In this document: positions 16,568 to 24,893 of the stretch, piece after piece | How positions within the stretch are numbered: position 1 is the stretch's first letter | Layout of the letters: each line of letters opens with the position of its first letter | NCBI GenBank assembly: GCA_017514785.1 | Contig: JAFWIO010000032.1 | Location: forward strand, 1-40,122 | Direction: 5' to 3' | DNA: 40,122 nt | From: Eubacterium sp. | GTDB lineage: Bacteria > Bacillota > Clostridia > Lachnospirales > Lachnospiraceae | Made by a program: the position numbers and the translations under genes | Notes under the pieces: generated by a model | The model's input: the letters and a program-made list of their open reading frames with translations, nothing else | Told to the model about the DNA's origin: nothing | The model's database searches: none

Positions 16568-16957
16568 ATGAAGGAATTTTTTAAGAGTGGAAAGAACATA
16601 GCAATTTTGGTTTTGGCGATTGTCTTGGCCGGATCAGTAGCTTGTAATATATGTTTAGCTACAAGGAGATGTGCTCCTAGAGGTCCAAAGGGAAATGACA
16701 AGCAAATCGAGCAGTTCCATGGACAGCAGGGTGGACCACAGGGTCAGGCACCTCAGGGAAATGATAACCAGCAGGGTCAGCCACCACAAGGTCAGCCACC
16801 TCAGGGACAACCTCCACAAGGAGAAGCCCCTAATGCGCAGGCTCCAAACGACGGTCAGAATAGTCAGAAGAAAGACACAGATAAGAAGGGCAGCAATGAT
16901 GACAAGAAAGACTCAGAAGACGATGACGACAAAGACGAAAATGCAAAAACACAATAA
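16568..16957 (+). CDS. Membrane-anchored low-complexity protein with PPQGQ repeats and charged tail
   Basis: The protein has 129 residues and was not recognised. Residues 8-30 are a membrane helix or signal anchor (NIAILVLAIVLAGSVACNIC). Residues 37-95 are rich in Gly, Gln and Pro, with the tandem unit Gln-Pro-Pro-Gln-Gly repeated several times (about 60-80). The last 35 residues are almost only Lys, Asp, Glu, Ser and Asn. The design suggests an extended spacer exposed outside the membrane. AAAGGAGG precedes the ATG at ideal spacing, so translation is well supported. The Cys after the hydrophobic segment could suggest a lipoprotein, but no clear lipobox is present. Confidence 0.7.
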   Translation: MKEFFKSGKNIAILVLAIVLAGSVACNICLATRRCAPRGPKGNDKQIEQFHGQQGGPQGQAPQGNDNQQGQPPQGQPPQGQPPQGEAPNAQAPNDGQNSQKKDTDKKGSNDDKKDSEDDDDKDENAKTQ

Positions 16958-17005
16958 ACTATAATAGTTTAATGTTCGATTAGTTTTTTTCAAAATTTTT
17001 CTCCG

Positions 17006-17034
17006 AAAGAAGTCCTAGAAATAGGGCTTCTTTT
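17006..17034 (+). terminator. Intrinsic terminator
   Basis: A 12-bp stem (17006-17017 with 17022-17033; G-U pairs) with a GAAA loop and a short T run ends the repeat-protein transcript. Confidence 0.75.
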
Positions 17035-17037
17035 ACT

Positions 17038-17065
17038 TTGAAAAAGACGGTTTGTCTAGTATAAT
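17038..17065 (+). promoter_or_regulatory. Promoter of the 17113 gene
   Basis: TTGAAA (17038-17043), a 16-base spacer and TATAAT (17060-17065). The -35 box begins right after the preceding terminator. Confidence 0.65.
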
Positions 17066-17112
17066 AGTGAAAGTTTATGAAATACATCTTTATATAGAAG
17101 AAAGACGAAACA

Positions 17113-17682
17113 ATGGCAAAGAAAACTAGAAGAAAAGTTAATACACTTTCTACAGTGCAAGGTTATGCAGTGTTGATTATCTTGCTTATTATTCCTGTGC
17201 TTTTTTCTTACTTATATTTCAATGGAAGAGTAGTAATAGATATTCCTGAAGGTTGTGGTTGGTATGCCACTAGAGAGTGGGATCTAAATTACTACGACTG
17301 CGCAGTTGGTTCAAACCAATACAAAGTTGACCAGTTGTGGGAGCAGGAGTCTCCACATAAAAGACAAGATGACCAGGGATTCCAAAAACTATACGGAAGA
17401 TATTTGATTGCGTGCACCCAGACCTTTGGCGAGGTTGGTGATAAGATCGATTTCTTGATGTCAGATGGCACAGTTTTGAAATGTATCATTTATGACAGCA
17501 AGAGTCAGAAAAAAACCTATTATGACCAACATCCAGCTGATAAATGGGGTCATAACGATGGAGCGGTGGTACTAGAGTTTGTCGGAACCGCAGCACTAGA
17601 AGACAATCCATATAAAAACCTCGGTCTACAAAAGGAACACACAGTAAGAGCTATTAGATACGGTAATATTTTAGATGATTAA
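17113..17682 (+). CDS. Unknown membrane-anchored extracytoplasmic protein
   Basis: The protein has 189 residues. A Lys/Arg-rich start is followed by one membrane helix at 15-37 (GYAVLIILLIIPVLFSYLYF), and the rest should lie outside. The outer part has GCGWYATREWDLNYYDC, then YLIACTQTFGEVGDKIDFLM, DGTVLKCIIYDSKSQ and WGHNDGAVVLEFV. From memory this GD-----DG----CII-D-K-----WGH--G---EF pattern resembles a small beta domain in secreted wall-associated proteins of clostridia; this is a weak match without a named function. It has its own promoter and a terminator, so it is a single-gene unit between other envelope genes. The ribosome binding site is weak (GAAAG). Confidence 0.65.
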   Translation: MAKKTRRKVNTLSTVQGYAVLIILLIIPVLFSYLYFNGRVVIDIPEGCGWYATREWDLNYYDCAVGSNQYKVDQLWEQESPHKRQDDQGFQKLYGRYLIACTQTFGEVGDKIDFLMSDGTVLKCIIYDSKSQKKTYYDQHPADKWGHNDGAVVLEFVGTAALEDNPYKNLGLQKEHTVRAIRYGNILDD

Positions 17683-17730
17683 TAACAGGCAAATGTTCAT
17701 ATAATGAACACATTTGGCTGTTATTATTTT
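17681..17730 (+). terminator. Probable terminator after the 17113 gene
   Basis: Inverted repeat of about 15 bp (17681-17695 with 17711-17725, one mismatch) with a further inner stem, followed by ATTTT. The stop codon is inside the stem. Confidence 0.6.
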
Positions 17731-17750
17731 GATAACTAAAAAATGAGTAG

Positions 17751-17779
17751 TTTACATAAATTATTGCACGGAGTATAAT
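17751..17779 (+). promoter_or_regulatory. Promoter of the NlpC/P60 gene; decides its start
   Basis: TTTACA (17751-17756), a 17-base spacer and TATAAT (17774-17779). Transcription should begin near 17786, which leaves the ATG at 17789 without a leader and favours the ATG at 17813. Confidence 0.75.
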
Positions 17780-17812
17780 ACTATTGTTATGGCTTTGAGT
17801 CGGAAAAAAGTT

Positions 17813-19018
17813 ATGAAAAAAGTTAAGATTTTATTAGCCTTAGTGGTAGCACTAAGTCTTTTCTTTGCACCTTCATATATGGTTGAGGCAAAGAAGTCTT
17901 CGAAGAAGACGCAGACCAAGATTCACAAAAAGGATTCAAAAAAGTCAGAAGTATACGATATTAAAACAAATTCTATAAAGATTAGATTAAAGGGATTTGA
18001 GAATAAGCAGAATATCGTACTATCTTTTTATGAGAAGCAAGATAACGGAAAATATAAAAAGATAAAGACTGAAAAGAAAGCCGAAGTCAAAGGAGATGTC
18101 TTCAAATTTAAGCAGATAATAAACGAAAAGAGCGATTTTGACTATGGCAAGACTTATAAGTACAAGATTACTAGCAAAGAGTGCTATGTAGAGAAAAAGG
18201 ATTTGGCGGAGTATTTAAGACCTAATTATGGATTGGATTATGGAAATAAAGGTTTGTATTCAGGCCAAGTTGATAAAAAGTTATCCGACGGCGACAAAGT
18301 AAACTTCAAAAACTGCGGAAAGCTATTAGCATTTAAGCATATAAATAGTAAAGATAAGAAAACTTTTAAAACCATTACAAAACAAAAGAGACTTTTGGCG
18401 TTTTCTAAAAAATACAAAAAATACACTTATTCTCAAGCTAAAAGACATCAAAAAGGTTTTGCTGATTGCTCATCGTTTGTTTATGCCTGCTACAAAGACA
18501 TTGGAATGAACATGGGTGGAGAAGGAGCCAACACTGAGACAGAGCTTAGATGGTGCGAGCAGAACGCGCTAAAGGTAAAACTCGGAAGTGCAAAGCTAGG
18601 AGATATTATTTTCTATTCAGATGAGGATATAGATACTTTTGAAGAACACTACAAACATGTTACGCACGTTGCAATGTTTAAAGACAATAAGACTATTATG
18701 GAAATGTCTGGCGATGGTGTAGACTTTAGGACTAGAACAGTATCTGCTAGGGATCACGACTGTATCGCGGTTTATCGACCAATTTATGACTCAAAAGACT
18801 TGGTAGATAAGGATTTCCATAAGCAGAATTTGAAGAAGTCTAAGAAGGAAAAAGAAAAAGACTATTTAAAGAAGCATTCGAAGAAAATAAAAGAAGCTGA
18901 GAAAAAGGCTAAGAATAGTAATAAGAAAAAGAAGAAACAGCCAGTTAAGGAAACTGCTAATCCTGAGGGAGAGGCTATAAAGACAGAAGAAGAGACCGAC
19001 GAAGGATCATCGTGGTAA
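17813..19018 (+). CDS. Secreted NlpC/P60 family peptidoglycan endopeptidase
   Basis: The protein has 401 residues from the chosen ATG. A signal peptide covers about residues 1-27 (MKKVKILLALVVALSLFF---, cleavage near VEA-KK). The middle, 30-200, is Lys-rich with beta-like stretches and no recognised domain. Residues 205-320 are an NlpC/P60 papain-like domain with catalytic Cys219 (ADCSSFVYACY) and His285 (HVTHVAMF), the usual Cys-His pair; the family cuts D-gamma-glutamyl-diamino acid bonds in the wall peptide. The C-terminus from about 325 is a highly charged Lys/Glu tail ending GSSW. An alternative start at 17789 adds eight residues but lies almost at the transcription start. It ends at a terminator shared with the next, convergent gene. 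Confidence 0.85.
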   Translation: MKKVKILLALVVALSLFFAPSYMVEAKKSSKKTQTKIHKKDSKKSEVYDIKTNSIKIRLKGFENKQNIVLSFYEKQDNGKYKKIKTEKKAEVKGDVFKFKQIINEKSDFDYGKTYKYKITSKECYVEKKDLAEYLRPNYGLDYGNKGLYSGQVDKKLSDGDKVNFKNCGKLLAFKHINSKDKKTFKTITKQKRLLAFSKKYKKYTYSQAKRHQKGFADCSSFVYACYKDIGMNMGGEGANTETELRWCEQNALKVKLGSAKLGDIIFYSDEDIDTFEEHYKHVTHVAMFKDNKTIMEMSGDGVDFRTRTVSARDHDCIAVYRPIYDSKDLVDKDFHKQNLKKSKKEKEKDYLKKHSKKIKEAEKKAKNSNKKKKKQPVKETANPEGEAIKTEEETDEGSSW

Positions 19019-19033
19019 TCTAAAAATAAACAT

Positions 19034-19071
19034 AAAAAAAGAACAAGGACTAAAATCCTTGTTCTTTTTTT
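19034..19071. terminator. Bidirectional terminator between convergent wall-hydrolase genes
   Basis: A perfect 16-bp stem (19034-19049 with 19056-19071) with a 6-base loop CTAAAA and A/T tracts on both sides serves both converging genes. Its loop does not carry the conserved motif of the terminators at 11608, 16405 and 24894. Confidence 0.9.
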
Positions 19072-19082
19072 ACTATATTTAA

Positions 19083-19568
19083 TTATTTAAATTGATGTCC
19101 ATCGATTGAAAGTTTTGCTCCAGCCACATAGCCTGAGAAAAACTTATATTTCTTCATGTTGATTTTCTTACCGTGATACTTAACTGTCTTATCTCCACTT
19201 AGTGCAGAAGCAGCAGCTTTTTTAACACTCTTGCTTATCTTGCCACTATCATAAAGTCTAAATGATCTTTTAAGTGAACCATTTCTTACTGGAGAGAACT
19301 GACCTCTCTGGTAAACCACGCCTTTAACGCTGTTTGGGAACTGTTTAGATTTAACTCTGTTCATAATAACAATTCCAACTGCCTTTTTACCTGCGTAACT
19401 TTGGTTACCTGCTTCACTGTTGATGATTGCTGCCATAAGTCTTAGTGTTGAAGCTTTTGCTTTGGCTTCCACTGTCTTGTTAGCAGTAGGGCCAACAAAC
19501 AATGATGCGCTAAGCATTGATATTATTAATGTTGTAAGAACAATTGTTTTTAATATTTTCGCTTTCAA
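19083..19568 (-). CDS. Secreted cell-wall hydrolase, SleB-like (Hydrolase_2 family)
   Basis: The protein has 161 residues. A signal peptide occupies the first 35 or so (MKAKILKTIVLTTLIISML---). The rest is the catalytic domain of SleB/CwlJ-type wall hydrolases: LRLMAAIINSEAGNQSYAGK contains the catalytic Glu, followed by AVGIVIMNRVKSKQFPNSVKGVVYQRGQFSP. These enzymes cut glycan strands and in sporeformers degrade the spore cortex; without a spore peptidoglycan-binding domain this one may act on the vegetative wall. Start is TTG at 19568, because GGAGG lies 7 bases upstream; a longer frame to 19613 would bury that site. Promoter at 19622-19650. Confidence 0.88.
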   Translation of the reverse strand: MKAKILKTIVLTTLIISMLSASLFVGPTANKTVEAKAKASTLRLMAAIINSEAGNQSYAGKKAVGIVIMNRVKSKQFPNSVKGVVYQRGQFSPVRNGSLKRSFRLYDSGKISKSVKKAAASALSGDKTVKYHGKKINMKKYKFFSGYVAGAKLSIDGHQFK

Positions 19569-19621
19569 AAAATCGCCTCCAAATATTACATAAATGTTAC
19601 AATTTGTTTTCACGAGTATTA

Positions 19622-19650
19622 ATTAAACCATCTTTTTTGTAATTTGTCAA
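19622..19650 (-). promoter_or_regulatory. Promoter of the SleB-like hydrolase gene
   Basis: On the minus strand TTGACA (19650-19645), 17 bases and TTTAAT (19627-19622), about 55 bases before the TTG start. Confidence 0.65.
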
Positions 19651-19695
19651 CCCAATTTTGTAATAAATGTGATGCTCACTGAACATACATTCGAT

Positions 19696-19723
19696 TTGAT
19701 TTTTTGCCGATTTGTACTATACT
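19696..19723 (+). promoter_or_regulatory. Promoter of the LxxG-repeat protein/MMPL operon
   Basis: TTGATT (19696-19701), a 16-base spacer and TATACT (19718-19723), 30 bases before the chosen start at 19753. Confidence 0.55.
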
Positions 19724-19752
19724 TAAAGAAGAGTGAAAGGATGGTATTTGCT

Positions 19753-21963
19753 ATGAAAACTAGAATTAAACAGATGATATGCATGGTAGTTTTAGCGTCT
19801 ATGGTATGCGTATATGCGCTAGCAACTACAAATACAAAAGCAGTACTAAAGGAACCTCAGGTTTCTCCTAATGAAATGGGAAATTTCCTTGCTGGAAAGG
19901 TTAGTGCAAAGAAAAAAGACAGTAATAAAGCAAAAAAGAGCGAGACTGTTTATATTGAGTTGGGTGATGATGGCTCTGCTAAAAATACTACTGTCAGTGA
20001 TATTCTAACCGTAGTTGGAAAAGATCCTGTTAAGGATGTTTCTGATCTAAATAAGATTAAGAATCTAAAAGGAAGCGAAAAATATACTAATAAAGATGGA
20101 AAACTAGTATGGGAGAATAAGGGTAAGGACATTACATACCAGGGAACTACTCAAAAAGAGCCTCCTATCAGTGTTTCTATTTCATACTATCTAGATGGTA
20201 AGTCTGTATCCGCCAAAGAGCTAAAAGGAAAGAGCGGAGAATTACAGATTCAGTATAAATTTAAGAATAATGCTAGAACTAAAGGACATGATTTTGTACC
20301 TTTCGTAGTATTGGGCGGTTTTATATTAGATGATTATACATTTGAAGATGTGACTATAGATAATGGTAAAGTTGCTGAGTATGACGAGTCAAAGGTAGTT
20401 TTGGGCTACGCAGTTCCTGGACTTGGAGATTATCTACACGAAACATTTAAGGAAGCTCAAAAATATCTTAATAAAGTTGATATGTCAGATGGATTCACAA
20501 TTTCCGCCAACGTCAAAGATTTCACTATGAGCATGGGACTTATTGTTGCAACATCAAATCTAGGTGACTTCAACATAAAAGATGCCGTAGATATGGATGG
20601 CATTAAATCTCAGATGAATAAACTTCAAAGTGGAGCCGATGCATTGGTAGATGGTGCAAACCAACTATCAAGTGGTGCTAAAAAACTTGGAGATGCATCT
20701 ACTAAAGTGAAAAGTGGTTCGGGAGAATTAACTTCTGGCCTTAAAAAACTTAAAAAAGGTACAGCAGATAACTATAAAGGAAATAAAAAGTTCCACAAAG
20801 GTCTTAAAAAAGGTCTTTCAAGTGCGAAGTCCGGTACAAAGAAATTAGCAGATGGAGCTGATAAATTGGCAAAAGGTGCTAAAGATGTAAATGCTGGAGC
20901 TCAGAAAGTTAAGAAGGGTGCTTCAGATGTAAATGATGGTACCAACCAAGTTTCTGGAGGAATTGGTCAAGTTAAAAACGGCTTCGACAAAGAAGGCGGA
21001 TTGAACGACGGAGCAAATTCTCTAAAGAATGGTGCCAAGAGTGCAAATGACGGAGTTAAATCACTTATTGATATGGTTCAAGGAACTCCAACTACTATAG
21101 ATGAACAAATAAGTACAATAATGGCACAAGTTAAGACAGCATCTGGAGGACAAATTACTACAGAGGCGCAACTTAATGCCTTAATAGAAGGAATAAACGC
21201 AGCAGTTAAAGCGGGCACTCCACTTGAGACAGCAGTAGCTGCACAAGGTTTGAATGTAACTACTTACTATTCATTAGCTCAGGCGTATTATGCAATTCAA
21301 ACATTAAATGGTGTTAAGCAGACATTATCACAGCAAATCGCTTCACATGCAGATGAAATAACAGCATTGAAGAATGGAATGCAAGATTTGGAAGATGGTT
21401 CGGCAGCACTTAATAGTGGAATTCAACAAGCTTACACGGGAATAAGCACAATCAACCAAGGTGCAACAGATTTATCTGATGGCACTAACGCATTAAAGAG
21501 TGGCACTAGCGATTTAGCAAACGGAACAGCAGCATTACAAACTGGTGCCAACACATTAAATTCAGGAATAAAAACACTTTACAACGGAGTTAAAGTGATG
21601 ACAGTACAACTGGGAGCAGCAAGCCCACAGTTAGTAACTGCAGCTAGTCAGTTGAAAAAAGCAATGGCAAAAGCATATGCTGGATCAAACAAACTTACAA
21701 AAGGATTAGTTCCATTCTGTAATGGAATTGATACATTAGCAGACGGTACTAAGACATTAAGTAGTGGTGCAGTTAAGCTTAATGAAGAAGGAATTAAGAG
21801 AATAACTACATTGTTCGGCTCAAAAGCTGATAAAGCTTTGGACAAGGTTCAAAACCTACTTGATGCTGGACAATCATATAAGAGTTTTAGCGGTATTTCA
21901 GATGATATGGATGGACAGGTTAAGTTCATTTACAAAACACCAGAAATAGGAGAATGGGAGTAG
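19753..21963 (+). CDS. Secreted protein with X-X-X-Leu-X-X-Gly heptad repeats (MMPL partner)
   Basis: The protein has 736 residues. A signal peptide (MKTRIKQMICMVVLASMVCV---) is followed by a mixed region to about 285 (YLDGKSVSAKELKGKSGELQ). Two long stretches (about 290-445 and 540-690) consist of heptads with Leu and Gly at fixed places, as in LVDGANQLSSGAKKLGD and LSDGTNALKSGTSDLANGT; this is the repeat known from YhgE/Pip-type and MMPL-linked Firmicutes proteins and should form long helical rods. Between them is an Ala/Thr-rich helical insert. No membrane anchor is seen at the C-terminus. AAAGG precedes the ATG at 19753. The MMPL gene starts 4 bases after the stop, so they are translated together and probably work together in export or envelope remodelling (inference). 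Confidence 0.83.
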   Translation: MKTRIKQMICMVVLASMVCVYALATTNTKAVLKEPQVSPNEMGNFLAGKVSAKKKDSNKAKKSETVYIELGDDGSAKNTTVSDILTVVGKDPVKDVSDLNKIKNLKGSEKYTNKDGKLVWENKGKDITYQGTTQKEPPISVSISYYLDGKSVSAKELKGKSGELQIQYKFKNNARTKGHDFVPFVVLGGFILDDYTFEDVTIDNGKVAEYDESKVVLGYAVPGLGDYLHETFKEAQKYLNKVDMSDGFTISANVKDFTMSMGLIVATSNLGDFNIKDAVDMDGIKSQMNKLQSGADALVDGANQLSSGAKKLGDASTKVKSGSGELTSGLKKLKKGTADNYKGNKKFHKGLKKGLSSAKSGTKKLADGADKLAKGAKDVNAGAQKVKKGASDVNDGTNQVSGGIGQVKNGFDKEGGLNDGANSLKNGAKSANDGVKSLIDMVQGTPTTIDEQISTIMAQVKTASGGQITTEAQLNALIEGINAAVKAGTPLETAVAAQGLNVTTYYSLAQAYYAIQTLNGVKQTLSQQIASHADEITALKNGMQDLEDGSAALNSGIQQAYTGISTINQGATDLSDGTNALKSGTSDLANGTAALQTGANTLNSGIKTLYNGVKVMTVQLGAASPQLVTAASQLKKAMAKAYAGSNKLTKGLVPFCNGIDTLADGTKTLSSGAVKLNEEGIKRITTLFGSKADKALDKVQNLLDAGQSYKSFSGISDDMDGQVKFIYKTPEIGEWE

Positions 21964-21967
21964 ACTT

Positions 21968-24052
21968 ATGATGGACAAATTTGGACACGGCGTCGTAAAA
22001 TTTAGAGTCGTCATTCTTATCATTTCTTTGGCGTTGTTGATACCGGCGGCTATTGGATATTTTAATACAGGCGTAAATTATGACCTTTTGTTTTACTTGC
22101 CTAAAAACATAGACACGATGAAGGGTCAAGATATTTTAATGAATGACTTTGACGCGGGAGCGTTCGGACTCATTATGACAGACGGACTTAGTGAGAAAAA
22201 GACTTCCCAGTTAAAGAAAAAGATTGAAAAAGTAGATGCTGTTAAGAAAGTTCTTTGGTATGACAGCTTAGCGGATTTAAGAATTCCAAAATCTATGCTA
22301 CCAAAAAGAGTTTATAATGCATTCAATCATGGTGATTCCACGGTGATGATGGTTATTTTCAATGACACAAGTTCGGCGGAAAGAACGATGAAAGCGGTCA
22401 CCACCATCAGAAAAATTACAAAGAACCAGTGTAAAGTAACTGGTATTACGGCGATAGTGGAAGATACAAAAGAGCTATCAGAACATGAGACACCTATATA
22501 TGTAGGAATTGCAGTTATTATTTCTATAATTATATTGTCGTTACTTATGGATTCATGGTTGATTCCGTTTATTTTCTTAGCAAGTATTGGAACAGCTATT
22601 ATATATAACCTAGGTTCGAACATTTTCTTCGGACAAATATCTTATGTCACAAAAGCGCTGGCGGCGGTTTTGCAACTTGCGGTTACTATGGATTATTCCA
22701 TTTTCCTATGGCACAGTTACGAGGAAAACCTTGCTAAGATGCCAGAAGATAGGCATGGCGCGATGGGACGAGCCATTAAAGAAACGCTCACATCTATTGT
22801 GGGAAGTTCAGTTACCACAGTGGCTGGATTTATCGCACTTTGCTTTATGAGTTTCACACTAGGCTTAGACTTAGGTGTTGTAATGGCGAAGGGTGTAATT
22901 ATAGGCGTTATCGCATGTGTAACTATTTTGCCATCCCTCATCTTAGTCTTCGACAAAGCAATTGAGAAAACCAAACATAAACAGATCATGCCTGACTTTA
23001 AGAAGTTGCCTAAGTTTATAACAAAGTATTTCTACATATTTGTAATAATCTTTATACTTCTTTTGATTCCGGGCATCTATGGATATAACAACAATAAAGT
23101 TTACTACGATTTGTCACTTTCTTTGCCGGAGGATTTAGAGAGTGTTAAGACTCAGAAAATCTTGAACGAAGACTTCAAGATGGGATCAGCCAATATTGTT
23201 CTTCTAGACAATAAAGCAGATGAGAGACAGGTCAAGATGATGATAGACGACCTAAACAAAGTAAAAGGAGTTAAGACAGCACTTGGTCTTGATAGTGTGG
23301 TTGACAGCTCGATTCCTGATGCCTTTATTCCAAAGAAATTGTCGGGAGAATTAAAGAGCGAAGATCACCAGATGATTATTTTCTTGTCGCAGTACAAGAC
23401 GGGATCTGATGAGGCAAATAAATTGTGTGACGACGCAGAGAAGGTTATCAAAAAGTATGATAAGGCAGGAATGCTAGTGGGCGAAGCCCCATGTACTAGA
23501 GATTTGATTAAGATTACAGACAAGGATTTCAAAGTTGTAAGCTTTGTATCAATTTTCCTTGTACTTTTGATTATATTATGTGTATTTAGATCAGTAACCA
23601 TACCAGTTTTCTTGGTAGCACTGATTGAGTCAGCCATATTTATCAATATGGGTATAGCTTACTTTACAAATACTACATTACCGTTTATAGCGTCCATTGT
23701 AATAGGAACTATCCAACTTGGAGCCACGGTGGACTACGCTATTCTGATGACGAACAGGTATAAGGAAGAGCGTAACGCCGGCAAAGATAAGAAGTTAGCG
23801 GCAAAGGATGCATTAGCATTTTCTATGAAGTCGGTTATCGTAAGTGCGCTTACATTCTTTGGTGCAACATTTGGTGTAGGCGTATACTCAAGTATTGATA
23901 TGATCGCATCTCTTTGTATGTTGATGGCACGAGGAGCTATCGTAAGTATGGTTTGCGTTATATGCGTACTCCCAGCTATGTTTATCATGTTCGATAAATT
24001 GATTGTGAAGGGTAGTTATAAATTTATTGGAGAAAAAAATGAAATCAATTAA
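21968..24052 (+). CDS. MMPL/RND-family membrane transporter
   Basis: This 694-residue polytopic protein has two similar halves. Each has a membrane helix (about 12-32 and 350-370), an extracytoplasmic domain of some 130-150 residues, and a cluster of five helices (about 175-315 and 510-680). Half one shows LQLAVTMDYSIFLWHSYEE and half two IQLGATVDYAILMTNRYKEE, the conserved MMPL helix with the Asp-Tyr pair used for proton coupling. Relatives export lipids, siderophores or surface-active compounds. It is coupled to the LxxG-repeat protein upstream and overlaps the Ig/Fn3-like gene downstream by 14 bases. Substrate unknown. Start is ATG 21968 (GGGAG upstream); ATG 21971 is equally possible. Confidence 0.92.
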   Translation: MMDKFGHGVVKFRVVILIISLALLIPAAIGYFNTGVNYDLLFYLPKNIDTMKGQDILMNDFDAGAFGLIMTDGLSEKKTSQLKKKIEKVDAVKKVLWYDSLADLRIPKSMLPKRVYNAFNHGDSTVMMVIFNDTSSAERTMKAVTTIRKITKNQCKVTGITAIVEDTKELSEHETPIYVGIAVIISIIILSLLMDSWLIPFIFLASIGTAIIYNLGSNIFFGQISYVTKALAAVLQLAVTMDYSIFLWHSYEENLAKMPEDRHGAMGRAIKETLTSIVGSSVTTVAGFIALCFMSFTLGLDLGVVMAKGVIIGVIACVTILPSLILVFDKAIEKTKHKQIMPDFKKLPKFITKYFYIFVIIFILLLIPGIYGYNNNKVYYDLSLSLPEDLESVKTQKILNEDFKMGSANIVLLDNKADERQVKMMIDDLNKVKGVKTALGLDSVVDSSIPDAFIPKKLSGELKSEDHQMIIFLSQYKTGSDEANKLCDDAEKVIKKYDKAGMLVGEAPCTRDLIKITDKDFKVVSFVSIFLVLLIILCVFRSVTIPVFLVALIESAIFINMGIAYFTNTTLPFIASIVIGTIQLGATVDYAILMTNRYKEERNAGKDKKLAAKDALAFSMKSVIVSALTFFGATFGVGVYSSIDMIASLCMLMARGAIVSMVCVICVLPAMFIMFDKLIVKGSYKFIGEKNEIN

Positions 24053-24881
24053 AATTTTATCTTTAGCATTGGTCTTTACATTTGTGTTTAGCACAGTTGC
24101 CTTTGCCGATGAACCAATCGATATTGGTAGCAATGTGGTTAGAAAAGATATGACAAATTTTGTAAAGACTATGTACTATGAACCAAGAGAGAGAATAAAC
24201 AATATAGGTTTTTACAATGGTGATTATAGATTGAGCTCTATTAAAGATTACATGGTAGAGTATAAGAATAATCAATTGCCGGGCACAGCCACTATCACTT
24301 ATACAGGATTAGGTGATTATACAGGTACATATTCAGCAACATTTACTATCACTAAGATGCCTATAGCTAACATCACTACAAAAGCTAGCTTCAATGATAA
24401 GAAGGTATTGATGGTATCAGCTAATAATGGTAGTGAAGACTTGGTTTATAACACAGACTACTATGTGACACATGTCACTGATGTGGACGGAAATGTCACT
24501 ATAAAGTTTTACGGAAAGGGTGCAAGATATACTGGCACATGCACAAAGACTATAAAGGCTATAAACAACCCTAATCCATCAGCTAGATCTTATCTAAAAG
24601 ATGTAGTCGTTACAAAAGCAAAAAATATTAAGGGTAAAAAAGTAGAACTAAAGTGGAAAAAGCTTAAAAAGATTACCGGATACCAACTAAGATATAGCAA
24701 GAAAAAATCTTTTAAAGGCCAGAAGAAAATAACCCTCGGTCAGAAAGTAAAGAAGTACAGAACAAAGAAGCTCAAAAAGAAAAAGACGTACTATTTCAAG
24801 ATGCGAAGCTATATCATATACAACGGCAAGAAATACTACGGAGACTGGACTAATACAATTCGTATTAAAATAAAAAAATAA
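24039..24881 (+). CDS. Secreted surface protein with Ig-like and fibronectin-type III-like domains
   Basis: The protein has 280 residues. Its signal peptide is MKSIKILSLALVFTFVFSTV with cleavage near AFA-DE. Residues 55-105 resemble a bacterial Ig-like/MBG repeat (YKNNQLPGTATITYTGLGDY), and a second, more distant copy follows at about 110-180 (YNTDYYVTH, YTGTCTKTI). Residues 190-280 look like an Fn3 domain of the kind in clostridial surface proteins (GYQLRYSKKKSF, KKKTYYFKMRSYIIYNGKKY, GDWTNTI). It is very Lys-rich at the end, which could bind anionic wall polymers. The ATG at 24039 has GGAG upstream and lies inside the end of the MMPL gene, implying translational coupling. Function unknown; adhesion or scaffolding is a guess. 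Confidence 0.75.
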   Translation: MKSIKILSLALVFTFVFSTVAFADEPIDIGSNVVRKDMTNFVKTMYYEPRERINNIGFYNGDYRLSSIKDYMVEYKNNQLPGTATITYTGLGDYTGTYSATFTITKMPIANITTKASFNDKKVLMVSANNGSEDLVYNTDYYVTHVTDVDGNVTIKFYGKGARYTGTCTKTIKAINNPNPSARSYLKDVVVTKAKNIKGKKVELKWKKLKKITGYQLRYSKKKSFKGQKKITLGQKVKKYRTKKLKKKKTYYFKMRSYIIYNGKKYYGDWTNTIRIKIKK

Positions 24882-24893
24882 CTATATTTTCCA

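Noticed and set aside
16740..16840. CRISPR-like repeats
   Set aside because: The repeats are short codon-phased units coding Gln-Pro-Pro-Gln-Gly inside an open frame, without unique spacers.
17789..17812. Upstream start of the NlpC/P60 gene
   Set aside because: The TATAAT at 17774-17779 places transcription start a few bases before this ATG, leaving no room for a ribosome site.
19004..19018. Sorting signal suggested by the shared Ser-Trp ending of the NlpC/P60 protein and the DUF2207 protein
   Set aside because: Only two residues are shared; the Gly-rich/Ser-Trp end is normal for DUF2207-like proteins and the other protein has no hydrophobic anchor.
20640..21780. DNA repeat array
   Set aside because: The periodicity is at protein level (Leu and Gly heptads) with diverged codons, so it is a repeat protein, not a DNA element.
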